The notes under the pieces are model-generated. The model saw nothing but the letters and a program-made list of their open reading frames with translations. It did not search any database and was not told the DNA's origin. DNA of 64,000 nucleotides from Pseudovibrio sp947494035 (GTDB lineage: Bacteria; Pseudomonadota; Alphaproteobacteria; Rhizobiales; Stappiaceae), in assembly GCA_947494035.1 (NCBI GenBank), contig CANLTN010000001.1, positions 1 through 64,000 of the forward strand, written 5' to 3'. This document shows, piece by piece, positions 37,072-45,786 of this stretch (position 1 is the stretch's first letter; the number at the start of each line of letters is the position of its first letter). The translations under genes were made by a program, and so were the position numbers.

Positions 37072-37743
37072 TTATTTCTTACGTTTGCGAATACGAACGT
37101 AAAGTGCACCGCTGCCCCCATGCGAAACATGAGCTTGGTCGAAGCCTACCACACAGCTGCGCATATCCGGAAGAGAAAGCCATTGCGGAACCATTCTGCG
37201 TAGTACGCCGCGGTCGTCACCATAAGGGCTGTGCGAGCTGTCCATGCCCTTACCGGTGATCACAAGCACCACAGAAAAGCCCATGGCTTGGGATTGATAG
37301 ATGAAGGAAGTTAAGCGTTGATGGGCCTCATACTGGGTCAGACCATGCAGGTCGATGCGCGCATCAAGGTAACCCTTGCCGCCACGGACAACCTTCTTGC
37401 GTTCCTTCTTGTTCAGTGGTGAGAGCGGAGGAAGACGTGGCACCACCGGCTTGGGCGGAATGTAGTCCGGAGCTGTCTTCCCATTGAAACCGCGAGACTT
37501 TTTCGCCAGCGGTTTCGCGGGAGTTACCAATTGCGGCTTAAGCTCAGGCTGGGGTTTTTCAGCTCCCGAAGCAGGCCGCAGATGCTGATTTGGCTCGGAA
37601 AGCTGCGTTGTATCTTCCAGCATGTCGGAAAGGCGCTCTTGGTGCAGAGGTGTCAAAGTGGCTTTCACCCTGTCCCACAAGCGCTTGTCTGCGTCCGTCA
37701 GCTGTTTTGTCTTGGCTCGCTTTGCACGATCACCATTCGTCAT
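37072..37743 (-). CDS. Smr-domain protein (MutS2/SmrA-type nuclease domain)
   Basis: The 223-residue protein has a basic and proline-rich N-terminal half without fold signature and a C-terminal Smr domain (about 125-220), with IDLHGLTQYEAHQRLTSF and LVITGKGMDSSHSPYGDDRGVLR. Smr domains nick DNA or RNA; the family role in alphaproteobacteria is not settled. It lies 27 bases downstream of mltA and 18 bases upstream of the XRE gene on one strand, in the usual Tim44-mltA-smr-xre order. Confidence 0.85.
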   Translation of the reverse strand: MTNGDRAKRAKTKQLTDADKRLWDRVKATLTPLHQERLSDMLEDTTQLSEPNQHLRPASGAEKPQPELKPQLVTPAKPLAKKSRGFNGKTAPDYIPPKPVVPRLPPLSPLNKKERKKVVRGGKGYLDARIDLHGLTQYEAHQRLTSFIYQSQAMGFSVVLVITGKGMDSSHSPYGDDRGVLRRMVPQWLSLPDMRSCVVGFDQAHVSHGGSGALYVRIRKRKK

Positions 37744-37769
37744 CTATCCGATCCGTCCACGATCAATTA

Positions 37770-38879
37770 TTATTTTGGAACAAGGAGATAGAATTCCGCA
37801 CGGTGACGGATATTCCCGGCAACTGCACCTGCCTCTGCACCACTTCCAACATAGATATCACCCCGCGCAGGGCCTTTGATTGCAGATCCGGTATCTTGTG
37901 CAACCATCAGCTTGGCGAAGCGGTCTCCTGACTTGTCGTAGGTCCTTAACTCACTGGAGACAAAAATTAAACTGCCATATGTGTGCAGATCATCATCAAT
38001 CGCCAGTGATCGCAAGTCTGTCAGTGCTGTTCCTGCACCTCCAATTGCGGCAACCTCGGTTTCATCCGCAGATTGTAACTCAAAGAAGATGTAGGATTTA
38101 TTGTACCGAAACACGTCTTTCTGCTGGGATGGATTCTTGGCTAACCAGGTACGTAGCGCATCCATACCCATGTTTTCCTTAGAGATTTCGCCCCGCTCAA
38201 TGAGCACCCGGCCAATCGCGGTGTACGGGTGGCCAGACTTGCCGGCAAAGGCAAGGCGTCTCAGCTCGCCATTGGGCAGGCGAATGCGGGCGGAACCCTG
38301 AACAGCTGTAAAAAATGCATCTATCGGGTCTTTAATCCAAAGCACCTCAAGGCCCATGCCGTCCAGCGCGCCGTCCATCACCTCACCGCGCGTCGGTAAG
38401 ACCTTCAGATTCTTGGGATAACCATGGAGGGGGATAGAATAGTCTTCGGTGCGAACAAGTGAGCCTTGCAGCTCTGGCATGTAATAGCCGGTCACAAACC
38501 CGTCGTCCTCCACGCGGCGAAACGTAAAGTTCTGTTCTAAAAAGGCTTTTGCATCATTTGCGTTGTTTACGTCGATTTTGCGCGTTTTTGCGCAAATCGC
38601 GCGTAAATTTGCGTCGCTAATGCCAAATGCTTTTGTCGGGTGGGATTTAGTTCCACTTGCCTCACAGTGCGCCACAAATGTGGAAAGGGCCACAGAATGA
38701 TCATCTGCAGCCCATCCATCGATTCCGTTGGGATCAAGTGGCCCGGAGAGCGTCGCGCTTCGCATGGTGCTTTGGTCTTTTGTCATGGCGTTTCCAGCTG
38801 CAGCGGAAAAACTTATCCCCGCCGCGACGCTGAGAGCCATAATGAAACTCATAGCGCCGCGAAAGAGTGAAAACATCAT
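37770..38879 (-). CDS. mltA: Membrane-bound lytic murein transglycosylase A
   Basis: MltA cleaves peptidoglycan glycan strands to 1,6-anhydromuropeptides. The 369-residue product has an N-terminal hydrophobic signal (MSFIMALSVAAGISFSAAAG) without a clear lipobox, then the MltA barrel domain with VTGYYMPELQGS and PIDAFFTAVQGSARIRLPNG, and the 3D domain with VAQDTGSAIKGPARGDIYVG, which carries the catalytic aspartates. Several internal ATG codons exist; the first hydrophobic stretch favours a start near 38879 or slightly inside. It overlaps the Tim44 gene by four bases and precedes smr. Confidence 0.92.
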   Translation of the reverse strand: MMFSLFRGAMSFIMALSVAAGISFSAAAGNAMTKDQSTMRSATLSGPLDPNGIDGWAADDHSVALSTFVAHCEASGTKSHPTKAFGISDANLRAICAKTRKIDVNNANDAKAFLEQNFTFRRVEDDGFVTGYYMPELQGSLVRTEDYSIPLHGYPKNLKVLPTRGEVMDGALDGMGLEVLWIKDPIDAFFTAVQGSARIRLPNGELRRLAFAGKSGHPYTAIGRVLIERGEISKENMGMDALRTWLAKNPSQQKDVFRYNKSYIFFELQSADETEVAAIGGAGTALTDLRSLAIDDDLHTYGSLIFVSSELRTYDKSGDRFAKLMVAQDTGSAIKGPARGDIYVGSGAEAGAVAGNIRHRAEFYLLVPK

Positions 38880-39622
38880 GCAGATTCAGTTGCAACCAGC
38901 TTCCAGTTTGGATCGTTCACGCCGGTTTCCCGTGCAAAGGTCCAGATGTCCGTCAGTTCGCTTACTGCGGTTGGGTCCCCGTCCACGATACGGTTTTCGG
39001 AATCCCGTGTCGCGGTGATCAACTGGGCCTTAAAGCGAACAGTCACTTCAGCCAGTTGGTCTTTTTGGTTGAAGACTGCTTCCACAATGTTGGCTTTGTC
39101 GATGCCCACGAAGGTGGATTCAACGCGCTCATTGCGGCTTTCACGGTCATCAATTGCAGCGGAGAAACCACTGAAGACATCAGGCGAAAGAAGATCATTG
39201 AGTGTGCGGCGATCACCTTGAGCAAACGACATCAAAATGATCTCGTAGGCACCGCGAGCACCTTCGACAAACTCTTTCGGGTTGAAAGACGGCTCAGCTT
39301 TCCAGATTTCACGCAGACCGTGGTTCAGCTCGGTGCCTTTCTTGGCAACCTTGTCGATCTCGGCCTCAATCTGTTCGCGAGCTTCACGCTCAGCGACCTC
39401 AGGATCATGTTGAACATGTTCATTGCCCGGCAGAGGAATGATGTTGTCCTCGGTATCAACAGGCTGAGTTTTTTGAGAGTCTTGTTTTTGCTTGGCAGAA
39501 TACGGGTCAAAAGGTTGACGTTCGTTACCGGTGCGATTGCCCAAAACAGAGCGTAACCGCAGGAAAATAACCACTGCCGCAATAAGGAAGATTATGTTGT
39601 AGACGTCGAATATTTCGTTCAT
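38876..39622 (-). CDS. Tim44/TimA domain-containing protein
   Basis: The 248-residue protein has an N-terminal membrane anchor (IIFLIAAVVIFLRLRSVLG, about 8-28), a charged linker (about 30-95) and a Tim44-like domain (about 100-245) containing FNPKEFVEGARGAYEIILMSFAQGDRRTLNDLLSPDVF. In mitochondria the Tim44 family tethers Hsp70 to the import channel; the alphaproteobacterial homologue (TimA) is membrane-bound with an unknown partner. It overlaps mltA by four bases and is divergent from fxsA. The 294-base gap between it and fxsA holds no visible gene; secB, which often sits close by, is absent. Confidence 0.88.
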   Translation of the reverse strand: MNEIFDVYNIIFLIAAVVIFLRLRSVLGNRTGNERQPFDPYSAKQKQDSQKTQPVDTEDNIIPLPGNEHVQHDPEVAEREAREQIEAEIDKVAKKGTELNHGLREIWKAEPSFNPKEFVEGARGAYEIILMSFAQGDRRTLNDLLSPDVFSGFSAAIDDRESRNERVESTFVGIDKANIVEAVFNQKDQLAEVTVRFKAQLITATRDSENRIVDGDPTAVSELTDIWTFARETGVNDPNWKLVATESA

Positions 39623-39916
39623 TCCGAGTACCGACCGGTCCTTTACTCGTTGGCTGCAAAGAGCCGATGATCAAATGCATTAGATATCTAGATAATGTGC
39701 TCTAGCGCATTTTTACAGGCTCTGTCACTAATTTAAGGTTTCTAGCGCCAACATCCAGTTATTTCGTGTTCATCCCAACGCCTTTTTAAGGTCTTATCAT
39801 CCAAGTATAAGCTAGCATCAGTCATTGCAATTTTGCGAACACCACCCACTATATGTGTGATCATCTCAAAATGTGATCATTAATAATCAAAATATACCTT
39901 AACCAACGCGGACGCT

Positions 39917-40453
39917 ATGCCACTCGGATTTATCATTCTTGCCTGTTTCATTCTCCTGCCAACAATTGAGATTTACCTCTTTATTGAAGTCGGACATGTG
40001 ATCGGAGCAATTCCAACGATCCTGCTTACAGTAACCACCGCTGTTGCCGGGACCTACATGTTGCGCCAGCAGGGCCTTTCTTTGCTCATGCGCATGCGGG
40101 CCGAAATGGATGCAGGCCGAGTGCCGAGTCATGAGATGATGCATGGTGCCATGATCGTCTTTGCGGGTCTTATGCTGCTCATTCCGGGCTTCTTTACCGA
40201 CGCAATCGGTCTTCTGCTCTTCATTCCTCCCCTGCGTGAGGTAATTGGAAATTACTTGGCACGCCATGTAAAAGTGCAGAACCTCAACGTCAATCCGGGT
40301 TACCGCCGCCGCGATGGGACAGTGGACCTGAATGAGGATGAGTGGAGTTCCTCCCGTCATAGCGAACAGGATGACCCAAACCAACCGCCGCGCTCCGGCG
40401 ATCCTGATCAGATCAGCCCTTGGTCTTCTTCTGACGACAACAAGCGTCGTTAA
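39917..40453 (+). CDS. fxsA: FxsA family membrane protein
   Basis: FxsA overproduction in E. coli relieves F-plasmid exclusion of phage T7; its normal role is unknown. The 178-residue protein has three or four hydrophobic segments in its first 115 residues (about 5-20, 25-47 and 78-105) with the family pattern LPTIEIYLFIEVGHVIGAIPT and LLLIPGFFTDAIGLLLFIPP. The C-terminus is a hydrophilic, Asp- and Arg-rich tail. It is divergent from Tim44 and convergent with the serine hydrolase gene, with only 10 bases between stop codons. In related genomes it lies between secB/dnaQ and Tim44. Confidence 0.88.
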   Translation: MPLGFIILACFILLPTIEIYLFIEVGHVIGAIPTILLTVTTAVAGTYMLRQQGLSLLMRMRAEMDAGRVPSHEMMHGAMIVFAGLMLLIPGFFTDAIGLLLFIPPLREVIGNYLARHVKVQNLNVNPGYRRRDGTVDLNEDEWSSSRHSEQDDPNQPPRSGDPDQISPWSSSDDNKRR

Positions 40454-40463
40454 TCCGCTTTAT

Positions 40464-41663
40464 TTAACGGAGAGCCGCCTCAAGTGCTTGCGGGCTCTCC
40501 AACAAAGTGGCAACCAGCGCAATCAGGTAGGTATTGTCTAGCGCTTCCTTGGCATTCCAGGTGGTTGAGAAACACCATTCGTTTCCCTCTTGATCCTCCA
40601 GCGCGTAGGTCATGTTGAGCACCCCGGTCTCGCTGCCCCCTTTATAAGCGAGCGCTGTCCAGTTATCCGGATCAGCCACACCCGGACTTACGAAAATTCC
40701 CTTGATATCCTTCAGTTCTGTCAAAACCTCGCACAGCTCGCGTGTGGAAACGTACCACTCAATTCCATCGATCAAAGGCCCGGAAACTTGATCAATAGCC
40801 GGTAGGCGGGCAGGCAAGTCCGTAAGAATATGCGCACGTTCCTCTGGTCCGGCTTTGAGATAAGCCTCCGCAGCGTGTTTGTCGGCTTTCAGGTGGAACA
40901 GCTGCCTTGTTGTCAGCGCAGGTGAAGTTGCACCCGGCAGCATAACATTCTCCTGCCCGATCACATCCATCAGCAGGTCCGTTGCGGTGTTGTCTGAAAC
41001 GGAGATCATGTTGCGCGCCACGTCCAGCAAGGCAAACATTTTGCCAACTGGTTCTTGCTGCATGGTGCCACTGGGGAATGAGATATGGCGTTGTTCAAGC
41101 ATGACTTTTTCGTCCCAGTCAAACGTGCCAGCTTCAATCTGCTGCGCCAGTTCATCAAGTACAAAAAGCTTGAAAGCTGACCCGACCGCCATGCGCACAT
41201 TGCTATTATGCTCGGCGTGGACTTCCCCGTTTTCCATCAACACATAACTTTGTTTTTTGGTCTGCTCCCGGATGTGCTCCAGCAGGTCTTCATGGCCCAG
41301 ACCTTTGATATGACCGTAGCGGAACAACAGGCCAGTCAATTGCCCGGCCGCGTTCTGCTTTATAAGTGCTGGAACTGAGTAGGTCTCCGTCTCTATAAGA
41401 AACCTGTGCGTGTCTGCTGTTGGTTGGACACCAAGTGCAGGGCCGTAAACTTCACGCTGTTCAGAGAGAATTTCTTCCAGATAGTTCTTCGAGACCTTGT
41501 TAAAGACTTCTGGCGCAAAGCTATTGATGTCAAGGTTCGGCCCATTCCAGAGTTCCTGAAGTAACTCCGGGGTGCTGCGCGTCTCCTGCGCCGATACCGA
41601 AGCAGGCATGACAATCAAACCTGCAATGGTACATAACACCTGACAATACTTAAGCACTTGCAT
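40464..41663 (-). CDS. Secreted serine hydrolase, class A beta-lactamase-like
   Basis: The 399-residue protein has a signal peptide (MQVLKYCQVLCTIAGLIVMPASVSAQ) and, after a ~75-residue N-terminal domain, a penicillin-recognising serine hydrolase fold. The three motifs of the class A family are visible: S162-A-F-K (VGSAFKLFVLDEL), SDN at 223-225 (ISVSDNTATDLL) and K341-G-G (LAYKGGSETGV). The protein is longer than a class A beta-lactamase (about 290), and the N-terminal extra domain suggests a different substrate, as in Orf12-like proteins. Actual beta-lactam hydrolysis cannot be judged; no strong Glu166-type loop was identified by eye. A GGAG precedes the ATG. It is convergent with fxsA. Confidence 0.8.
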   Translation of the reverse strand: MQVLKYCQVLCTIAGLIVMPASVSAQETRSTPELLQELWNGPNLDINSFAPEVFNKVSKNYLEEILSEQREVYGPALGVQPTADTHRFLIETETYSVPALIKQNAAGQLTGLLFRYGHIKGLGHEDLLEHIREQTKKQSYVLMENGEVHAEHNSNVRMAVGSAFKLFVLDELAQQIEAGTFDWDEKVMLEQRHISFPSGTMQQEPVGKMFALLDVARNMISVSDNTATDLLMDVIGQENVMLPGATSPALTTRQLFHLKADKHAAEAYLKAGPEERAHILTDLPARLPAIDQVSGPLIDGIEWYVSTRELCEVLTELKDIKGIFVSPGVADPDNWTALAYKGGSETGVLNMTYALEDQEGNEWCFSTTWNAKEALDNTYLIALVATLLESPQALEAALR

Positions 41664-42189
41664 CTCCAGAATATCTGGTTCTACTAAACATATTCTAGGC
41701 GGATATAACTAATATACTCTTAGATTATATGGTTGCACTCAACAGGTCAGAATCCGGTAAAACCCGCGTTTAATCAGGGCTCGTTGCAAACACTGATTGA
41801 GATTACAAGACACCCTACACCGCGTATACTTCAGGCGTAACCTCTGAGAAATCTGTTATGGCCCGAGGCCCATCCGGCCCTGCCTCCGCCAGCCTTTATG
41901 CTGCAATTAGCCTTACCTAATGCCTTGGCAAGAAACCGTTTTACGAAGGAGTTTTCCCTCTCGTCACAGGAAAGATGCAGCAAGCTCCGCGATCAGATAG
42001 TCGCATTGATGAGGGATCTGAACTGTTTCCGGTGACCCCCCATATTTGAGGGCGTTGTCCCCTCTTGCGAGTCAGCGTTCACTGGTGGTCCTCTGATTAG
42101 CGAGGCTTGGAGGAGTGTCTGACTGGGGCAAACATTAAGACGTCTTGGTCAGCCTGCAGTTGGTTTTTATTTCATAAGGGATTTCTAAA
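41664..42189. other. Gene-free 526-base region
   Basis: No open frame of convincing composition was found and no tRNA-like or repeat structure was recognised. It should hold the promoters of the flanking, divergently transcribed genes. A short GC-rich patch lies near 41858-41900, and CCCC/GGG-type fragments around 42033-42065 could form a weak hairpin. Confidence 0.5.
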
Positions 42190-43029
42190 ATGGCTAAGTT
42201 TCATGCGTTGCACCTGAGGAGCAGGAAACCCAAGGTCTTTTATGTTCTGGCACTGTCCGGACTACTGGTTTCGTCGTTTGCCGACGCAGCACCGATAGAA
42301 ATCCTAGCCTGGAATGTGACTGGCCGAGATATCAATGACAACACAACCAATCAAAACCTGGCGCAAACAATCTTTAACAAAGAAGATGCAGACGTGTTGT
42401 TGCTCTCGGAAACCTCAAGGGGCAGCGACGAGATAGCCGACATGCTAGAGGACGACTACAATCTTATTGTCGCCAGTGATGGTCAGGAAATCTGGATTCG
42501 GGATGATCCCCGTTTCAGCACCGGAAATAACTACGGAGAATGGACCGTTCCGTCTGACAGTCGGACGCAAAACGGTGTTTGGGCCGTGGTGAACGATAGT
42601 CAATCCAGTGAACCCTTGCACTTATACAATGTCCACTTACCGATTCCGGATACTTTTGGAGGTCGGCTCGATAGCAATCCAGCCGTTAGCAATGAGGATC
42701 AGCAGGAAGGGATCTGCAATATTATTCAGCAAATGGAGAGCGACACTAATGATGGTCCGGTCGTCATTGGTGGAGATTTCAATGACATCAGGATTCCAGC
42801 GGGCGAGCGCATCATTGAATTTCTTGAAGGTACTGGCACCTTGAATGCCGGTTTCTGCTCCCAAACCAATATTGATATGACCGAGCACGCTGAGGTGGAT
42901 GTAACCCACATATTAGGCACAGGTAATCCACAGAGTTACTCTAATGCCATTGAGGTGAGTGCATCCTCGGTTGGATTTGGACAACATGGCTATGTGTCTG
43001 TGACACTGGGTCTGAGTGACGCTCAGTAA
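42190..43029 (+). CDS. Secreted endonuclease/exonuclease/phosphatase-family protein
   Basis: The 279-residue product has a signal peptide (hydrophobic VFYVLALSGLLVSSFADAAP) followed by an EEP (DNase I-like) domain. Characteristic segments are IEILAWNVTGRDIND (metal-binding Asn), VLLLSETSRGSDE (metal-binding Glu), LYNVHLPIP, VVIGGDFNDIRIP, EVDVTHILG and the catalytic histidine in FGQHGYVSVTLG. Substrates of the family range from DNA to phospholipids and inositol phosphates; secretion suggests extracellular DNA or lipid phosphates (inference). Three cysteines after the signal peptide could form a disulphide. It is followed by an acyltransferase gene in the same direction, 97 bases on, so they may be one unit. 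Confidence 0.82.
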   Translation: MAKFHALHLRSRKPKVFYVLALSGLLVSSFADAAPIEILAWNVTGRDINDNTTNQNLAQTIFNKEDADVLLLSETSRGSDEIADMLEDDYNLIVASDGQEIWIRDDPRFSTGNNYGEWTVPSDSRTQNGVWAVVNDSQSSEPLHLYNVHLPIPDTFGGRLDSNPAVSNEDQQEGICNIIQQMESDTNDGPVVIGGDFNDIRIPAGERIIEFLEGTGTLNAGFCSQTNIDMTEHAEVDVTHILGTGNPQSYSNAIEVSASSVGFGQHGYVSVTLGLSDAQ

Positions 43030-43126
43030 CCAATAATCTAACTTTGATAGGTTCTCGCTGGTATTTGCGCTCCGTAAAACTTACAATTGTAATTATTAGT
43101 TTGTATATTTGCGGGGTGGGGATGAA

Positions 43127-44173
43127 ATGGCGGCGCAGCAAACAGCCAATCGTGTGGATTGGGTAGACTACGCGAAAGGGTTTTGCATCTTTCTTGTGGT
43201 GATGATGCATTCAACCCTTGGGGTTGGTAAAGTCACCGGTGAAATGGGGTTCATGGGCGAGATCGTCGCCTTTGCGACACCCTTTCGTATGCCAGACTTT
43301 TTCATGATTTCCGGCTTGTTCCTCGCCCTCACAATCGACAGGGACTGGCGTTTGTATCTGGACCGCAAGGTCGTCCACTTCTTCTATTTCTATATCCTCT
43401 GGCTCACCATCCAGTTCGGCATGAAAGCTCCCTCCTTTGCGGCGGAAGTCGGCTGGGAGGGCGTGTTGATGAACTACGCCCTCGCCTTCGTGCAACCTTT
43501 CGGAACCCTCTGGTTCATCTACGCCTTGCCTGTCTTCTTCGTCATCACCAAGCTGCTGCATTCCGTGAAGGTGCCTTGGCAGCTGACCCTGATGGCCGCC
43601 GCCGGTCTTCAAATCAGCCAGCTGCACACCGGCTCTGTTCTGATTGATGAAACCGCCTCCCGCTTCGTATTCTTCTTCGCAGGCTATATCTTTGCCCAGA
43701 AGATCTTTGTGATCGCAGATTGGGTCCGTGAGAACGTCGCGACAGGGCTGGGCTTTATCCTCGTCTGGGCACTCGTCAACGGTCTGGCCGTGAGCTACGG
43801 TTATTCGGAACTGCCGTTTGCCTCACTTGCTCTTGGCGGCCTGGGCGCTCTGGCGGTAATCACAGTCTCCGCCCTGCTCTCCAAGGTCAAAATGCTGGAC
43901 CTGCTGCGTTACATGGGCAAGAACTCCATCGTGATCTACCTGTCCTTCTTCTTCCCCATGGTAGTATCCCGCACGCTTTTGCTGAAGTTCGGCCTCATAG
44001 AGGATGCTGGCGTGGTCTCGCTGATCGTCACCTGCACGGCCACCATTGCGCCGATGATCCTGTTCTGGCTGATCAACAAACTGGGCTACCTCCAGTTCCT
44101 GTTCAAGCGACCAGCATGGGCCTACGTCGCCCAGATGCCAGACACAAAGCGCCCTGTGCCCTCACCCACCTGA
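43127..44173 (+). CDS. Acyltransferase 3 (OpgC/OatA-like) membrane protein
   Basis: The 348-residue protein is an integral membrane acyltransferase with about ten hydrophobic segments. The family opening RVDWVDYAKGFCIFLVVMMHSTLGVG and the histidine in it, RMPDFFMISGLFLALTIDRDWRLYLDRK (Arg/Asp-rich loop) and GTLWFIYALPVFFVITK are characteristic. The DRK loop and histidine form the active site in this family. These enzymes transfer acetyl or succinyl groups to sugars, glycans or peptidoglycan. The acceptor is unknown here. The ATG at 43127 follows GGGGTGGGG; an in-frame TTG at 43109 adds only six residues. A strong terminator follows 28 bases after the stop. Confidence 0.85.
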   Translation: MAAQQTANRVDWVDYAKGFCIFLVVMMHSTLGVGKVTGEMGFMGEIVAFATPFRMPDFFMISGLFLALTIDRDWRLYLDRKVVHFFYFYILWLTIQFGMKAPSFAAEVGWEGVLMNYALAFVQPFGTLWFIYALPVFFVITKLLHSVKVPWQLTLMAAAGLQISQLHTGSVLIDETASRFVFFFAGYIFAQKIFVIADWVRENVATGLGFILVWALVNGLAVSYGYSELPFASLALGGLGALAVITVSALLSKVKMLDLLRYMGKNSIVIYLSFFFPMVVSRTLLLKFGLIEDAGVVSLIVTCTATIAPMILFWLINKLGYLQFLFKRPAWAYVAQMPDTKRPVPSPT

Positions 44174-44201
44174 CGTCAGCATCACCAGCCTGATCTAACA
44201 G

Positions 44202-44233
44202 AGCCCCGAAACAGCAGTTTTCGGGGCTTTTTT
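44202..44233 (+). terminator. Terminator of the acyltransferase gene
   Basis: Stem AGCCCCGAAA (44202-44211) / TTTCGGGGCT (44218-44227), loop ACAGCA-like, followed by TTTTTT. It closes the EEP-acyltransferase pair. Confidence 0.93.
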
Positions 44234-44353
44234 ACGCCACATCCCCCCATAAGGGTCAATTTTAGCGGTTGGGTTCAGACGGTCTTTCCGGTCTTTGCTT
44301 AGGGTTTCTAGTAGGACTGATAGTCGTGTGACAAGATCAGGGAATGTGTATCG

Positions 44354-45130
44354 ATGAAACTCAGAGCTCTCAGAGTTCTGTCGCTTCTTCTAATCGTGGG
44401 CGCTATCGGCTGGCTGGAGCTCCGCCCCTTGCCTGCCACTGCTCAAAGCGAGGAAGAGGCACGGCAAATTCTACGACAAACCATTGAGAAGTTTAGCAAA
44501 GTCGAGCAGATGAGCTTCACGGTATTTGCCAGTGAAGAGCGCATCTTCAAGGACGGGGTCCCGCTGAATTTTGTCTTTGAGTACACAGTCAGTATTCTGG
44601 GGGCTGGAGACATCAAAATTAATCTCCCGCGCCCGGACGGTCTTAGTGAAATCTTCTTTGATGACGGTATCATTACTTATTTTGACAAGACACGAAATAT
44701 CTACACGCAAGGAGATTTCACGGGTTCCTCCACTGAACTCATTGAGGTGCTGCGCGATGAATTTCAACTGACCCTGCCCGGAATCGATCTGGTAAATCCG
44801 GAGCTGGACAAGATGCTGGACGAGCTGACAACGCGCTCCCTGTATGTGGGGCGTGAGGTGCTGCCTGAAGGCGTGGCCCATCACCTTGCTTTCTTTAATG
44901 ATCAGGTTGATTGGCAACTCTGGGTCTACGAAGACACTGGCCTGCCCGGTCATCTCATAATCACCTACAAAGACATCGAAGGCTTTCCCCAGACACACCT
45001 GTCTTACAGGGGGTGGAACCTTGATCCTCAGCTCAAGCCGGAGGACTTCAACTTCAGCCCTCCAGCTGGTGCCGAGCATTTTAGCCTGCCTGCCCTCACG
45101 ACAGTGGAAAACGGAGGGGACTCACAATGA
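44354..45130 (+). CDS. DUF2092 family periplasmic protein
   Basis: The 258-residue protein has a signal peptide (hydrophobic VLSLLLIVGAIGWL, then LPATAQS) and a single DUF2092-type domain. Visible patterns are EARQILRQTIEKFSKVEQMSFTV, then ILGAGDIKINLPRPDGLSEIFFDDGIITYFDKTRNIYTQ, a family pattern reminiscent of lipoprotein-carrier folds such as LolA, and the C-terminal PEDFNFSPPAGAEHFSLP. Proteins of this family are often found in outer-membrane lipid-handling contexts, but no function is proven. It overlaps the next gene by four bases, so both are probably translated together. The start ATG at 44354 begins the signal peptide. Confidence 0.78.
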   Translation: MKLRALRVLSLLLIVGAIGWLELRPLPATAQSEEEARQILRQTIEKFSKVEQMSFTVFASEERIFKDGVPLNFVFEYTVSILGAGDIKINLPRPDGLSEIFFDDGIITYFDKTRNIYTQGDFTGSSTELIEVLRDEFQLTLPGIDLVNPELDKMLDELTTRSLYVGREVLPEGVAHHLAFFNDQVDWQLWVYEDTGLPGHLIITYKDIEGFPQTHLSYRGWNLDPQLKPEDFNFSPPAGAEHFSLPALTTVENGGDSQ

Positions 45131-45594
45131 GTTACTCCAGTACAACAATACTCACCATAGGCAACATAGTCAGATGCGTGGCGCTTCTGACCTTTATCTC
45201 GGGCTTTGGCATGGCCTCGTCTGTTGCGGAGGAAACACCGCCACCTCCTCCCGAAAAGGCGACACCAGCTGAGGTCACAGACTGTGAAAGAGAGTGGATG
45301 GAGCGCAGCGGTGCTGTTGATCTGGGTGGCACCCAATACCGCGACAAAATCCGCGATCTGTGCAACACCTCGGTCCATGGTGCACCAGAGGAGACCTCGG
45401 GAGAAGCGCCCGCCACCAATGATTACTTCGTCAGCGGCGGTACCAGTGGCTTCGTGTATGAGCTGGGCGAGGAGTGTCAACAGGTGCGCCTTGCAAGCGA
45501 GCTGATTTACATCTGCCCGGAAGGACGTTTCAAACCAACCATCCGCAACAACCAATCCGGCTTCATGCCCTACGAGGCACCAGAAACACCGTGA
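45127..45594 (+). CDS. Secreted proline-rich small protein, function unknown
   Basis: I do not recognise the family. The 155-residue product has a hydrophobic signal or anchor (VRCVALLTFISGFGMASSVA, about 15-34), a PPPPP spacer, and four later cysteines (C53, C79, C117, C130) suited to two periplasmic disulphides. No enzymatic motif is visible. It starts four bases inside the DUF2092 gene, which usually indicates translational coupling and a shared role. The C-terminal 30 residues contain PEGRFKPTIRNNQSGFMP. Confidence 0.65.
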   Translation: MSYSSTTILTIGNIVRCVALLTFISGFGMASSVAEETPPPPPEKATPAEVTDCEREWMERSGAVDLGGTQYRDKIRDLCNTSVHGAPEETSGEAPATNDYFVSGGTSGFVYELGEECQQVRLASELIYICPEGRFKPTIRNNQSGFMPYEAPETP

Positions 45595-45786
45595 AATCCG
45601 GTGGGGAGCAGTAAGCCGAGCAAGCGTGCTTTTGCCGCCTTCCAAAGTGTTTCAGGTGAATTCCTGATGAGAATAGGCATGGCGAGAAGTGCAGCGCAGA
45701 GCGCGTGAATCTATCTGAACGTGCAATGCAATAAAACATCATTGAAAAAGGGCTAATCCCTCTTTCTTTGTGGGCCCAAGGCGGGC

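Noticed and set aside
41664..42189. A tRNA or small RNA in the 526-base gap
   Set aside because: No cloverleaf or T-loop sequence and no clear terminator pair were seen.
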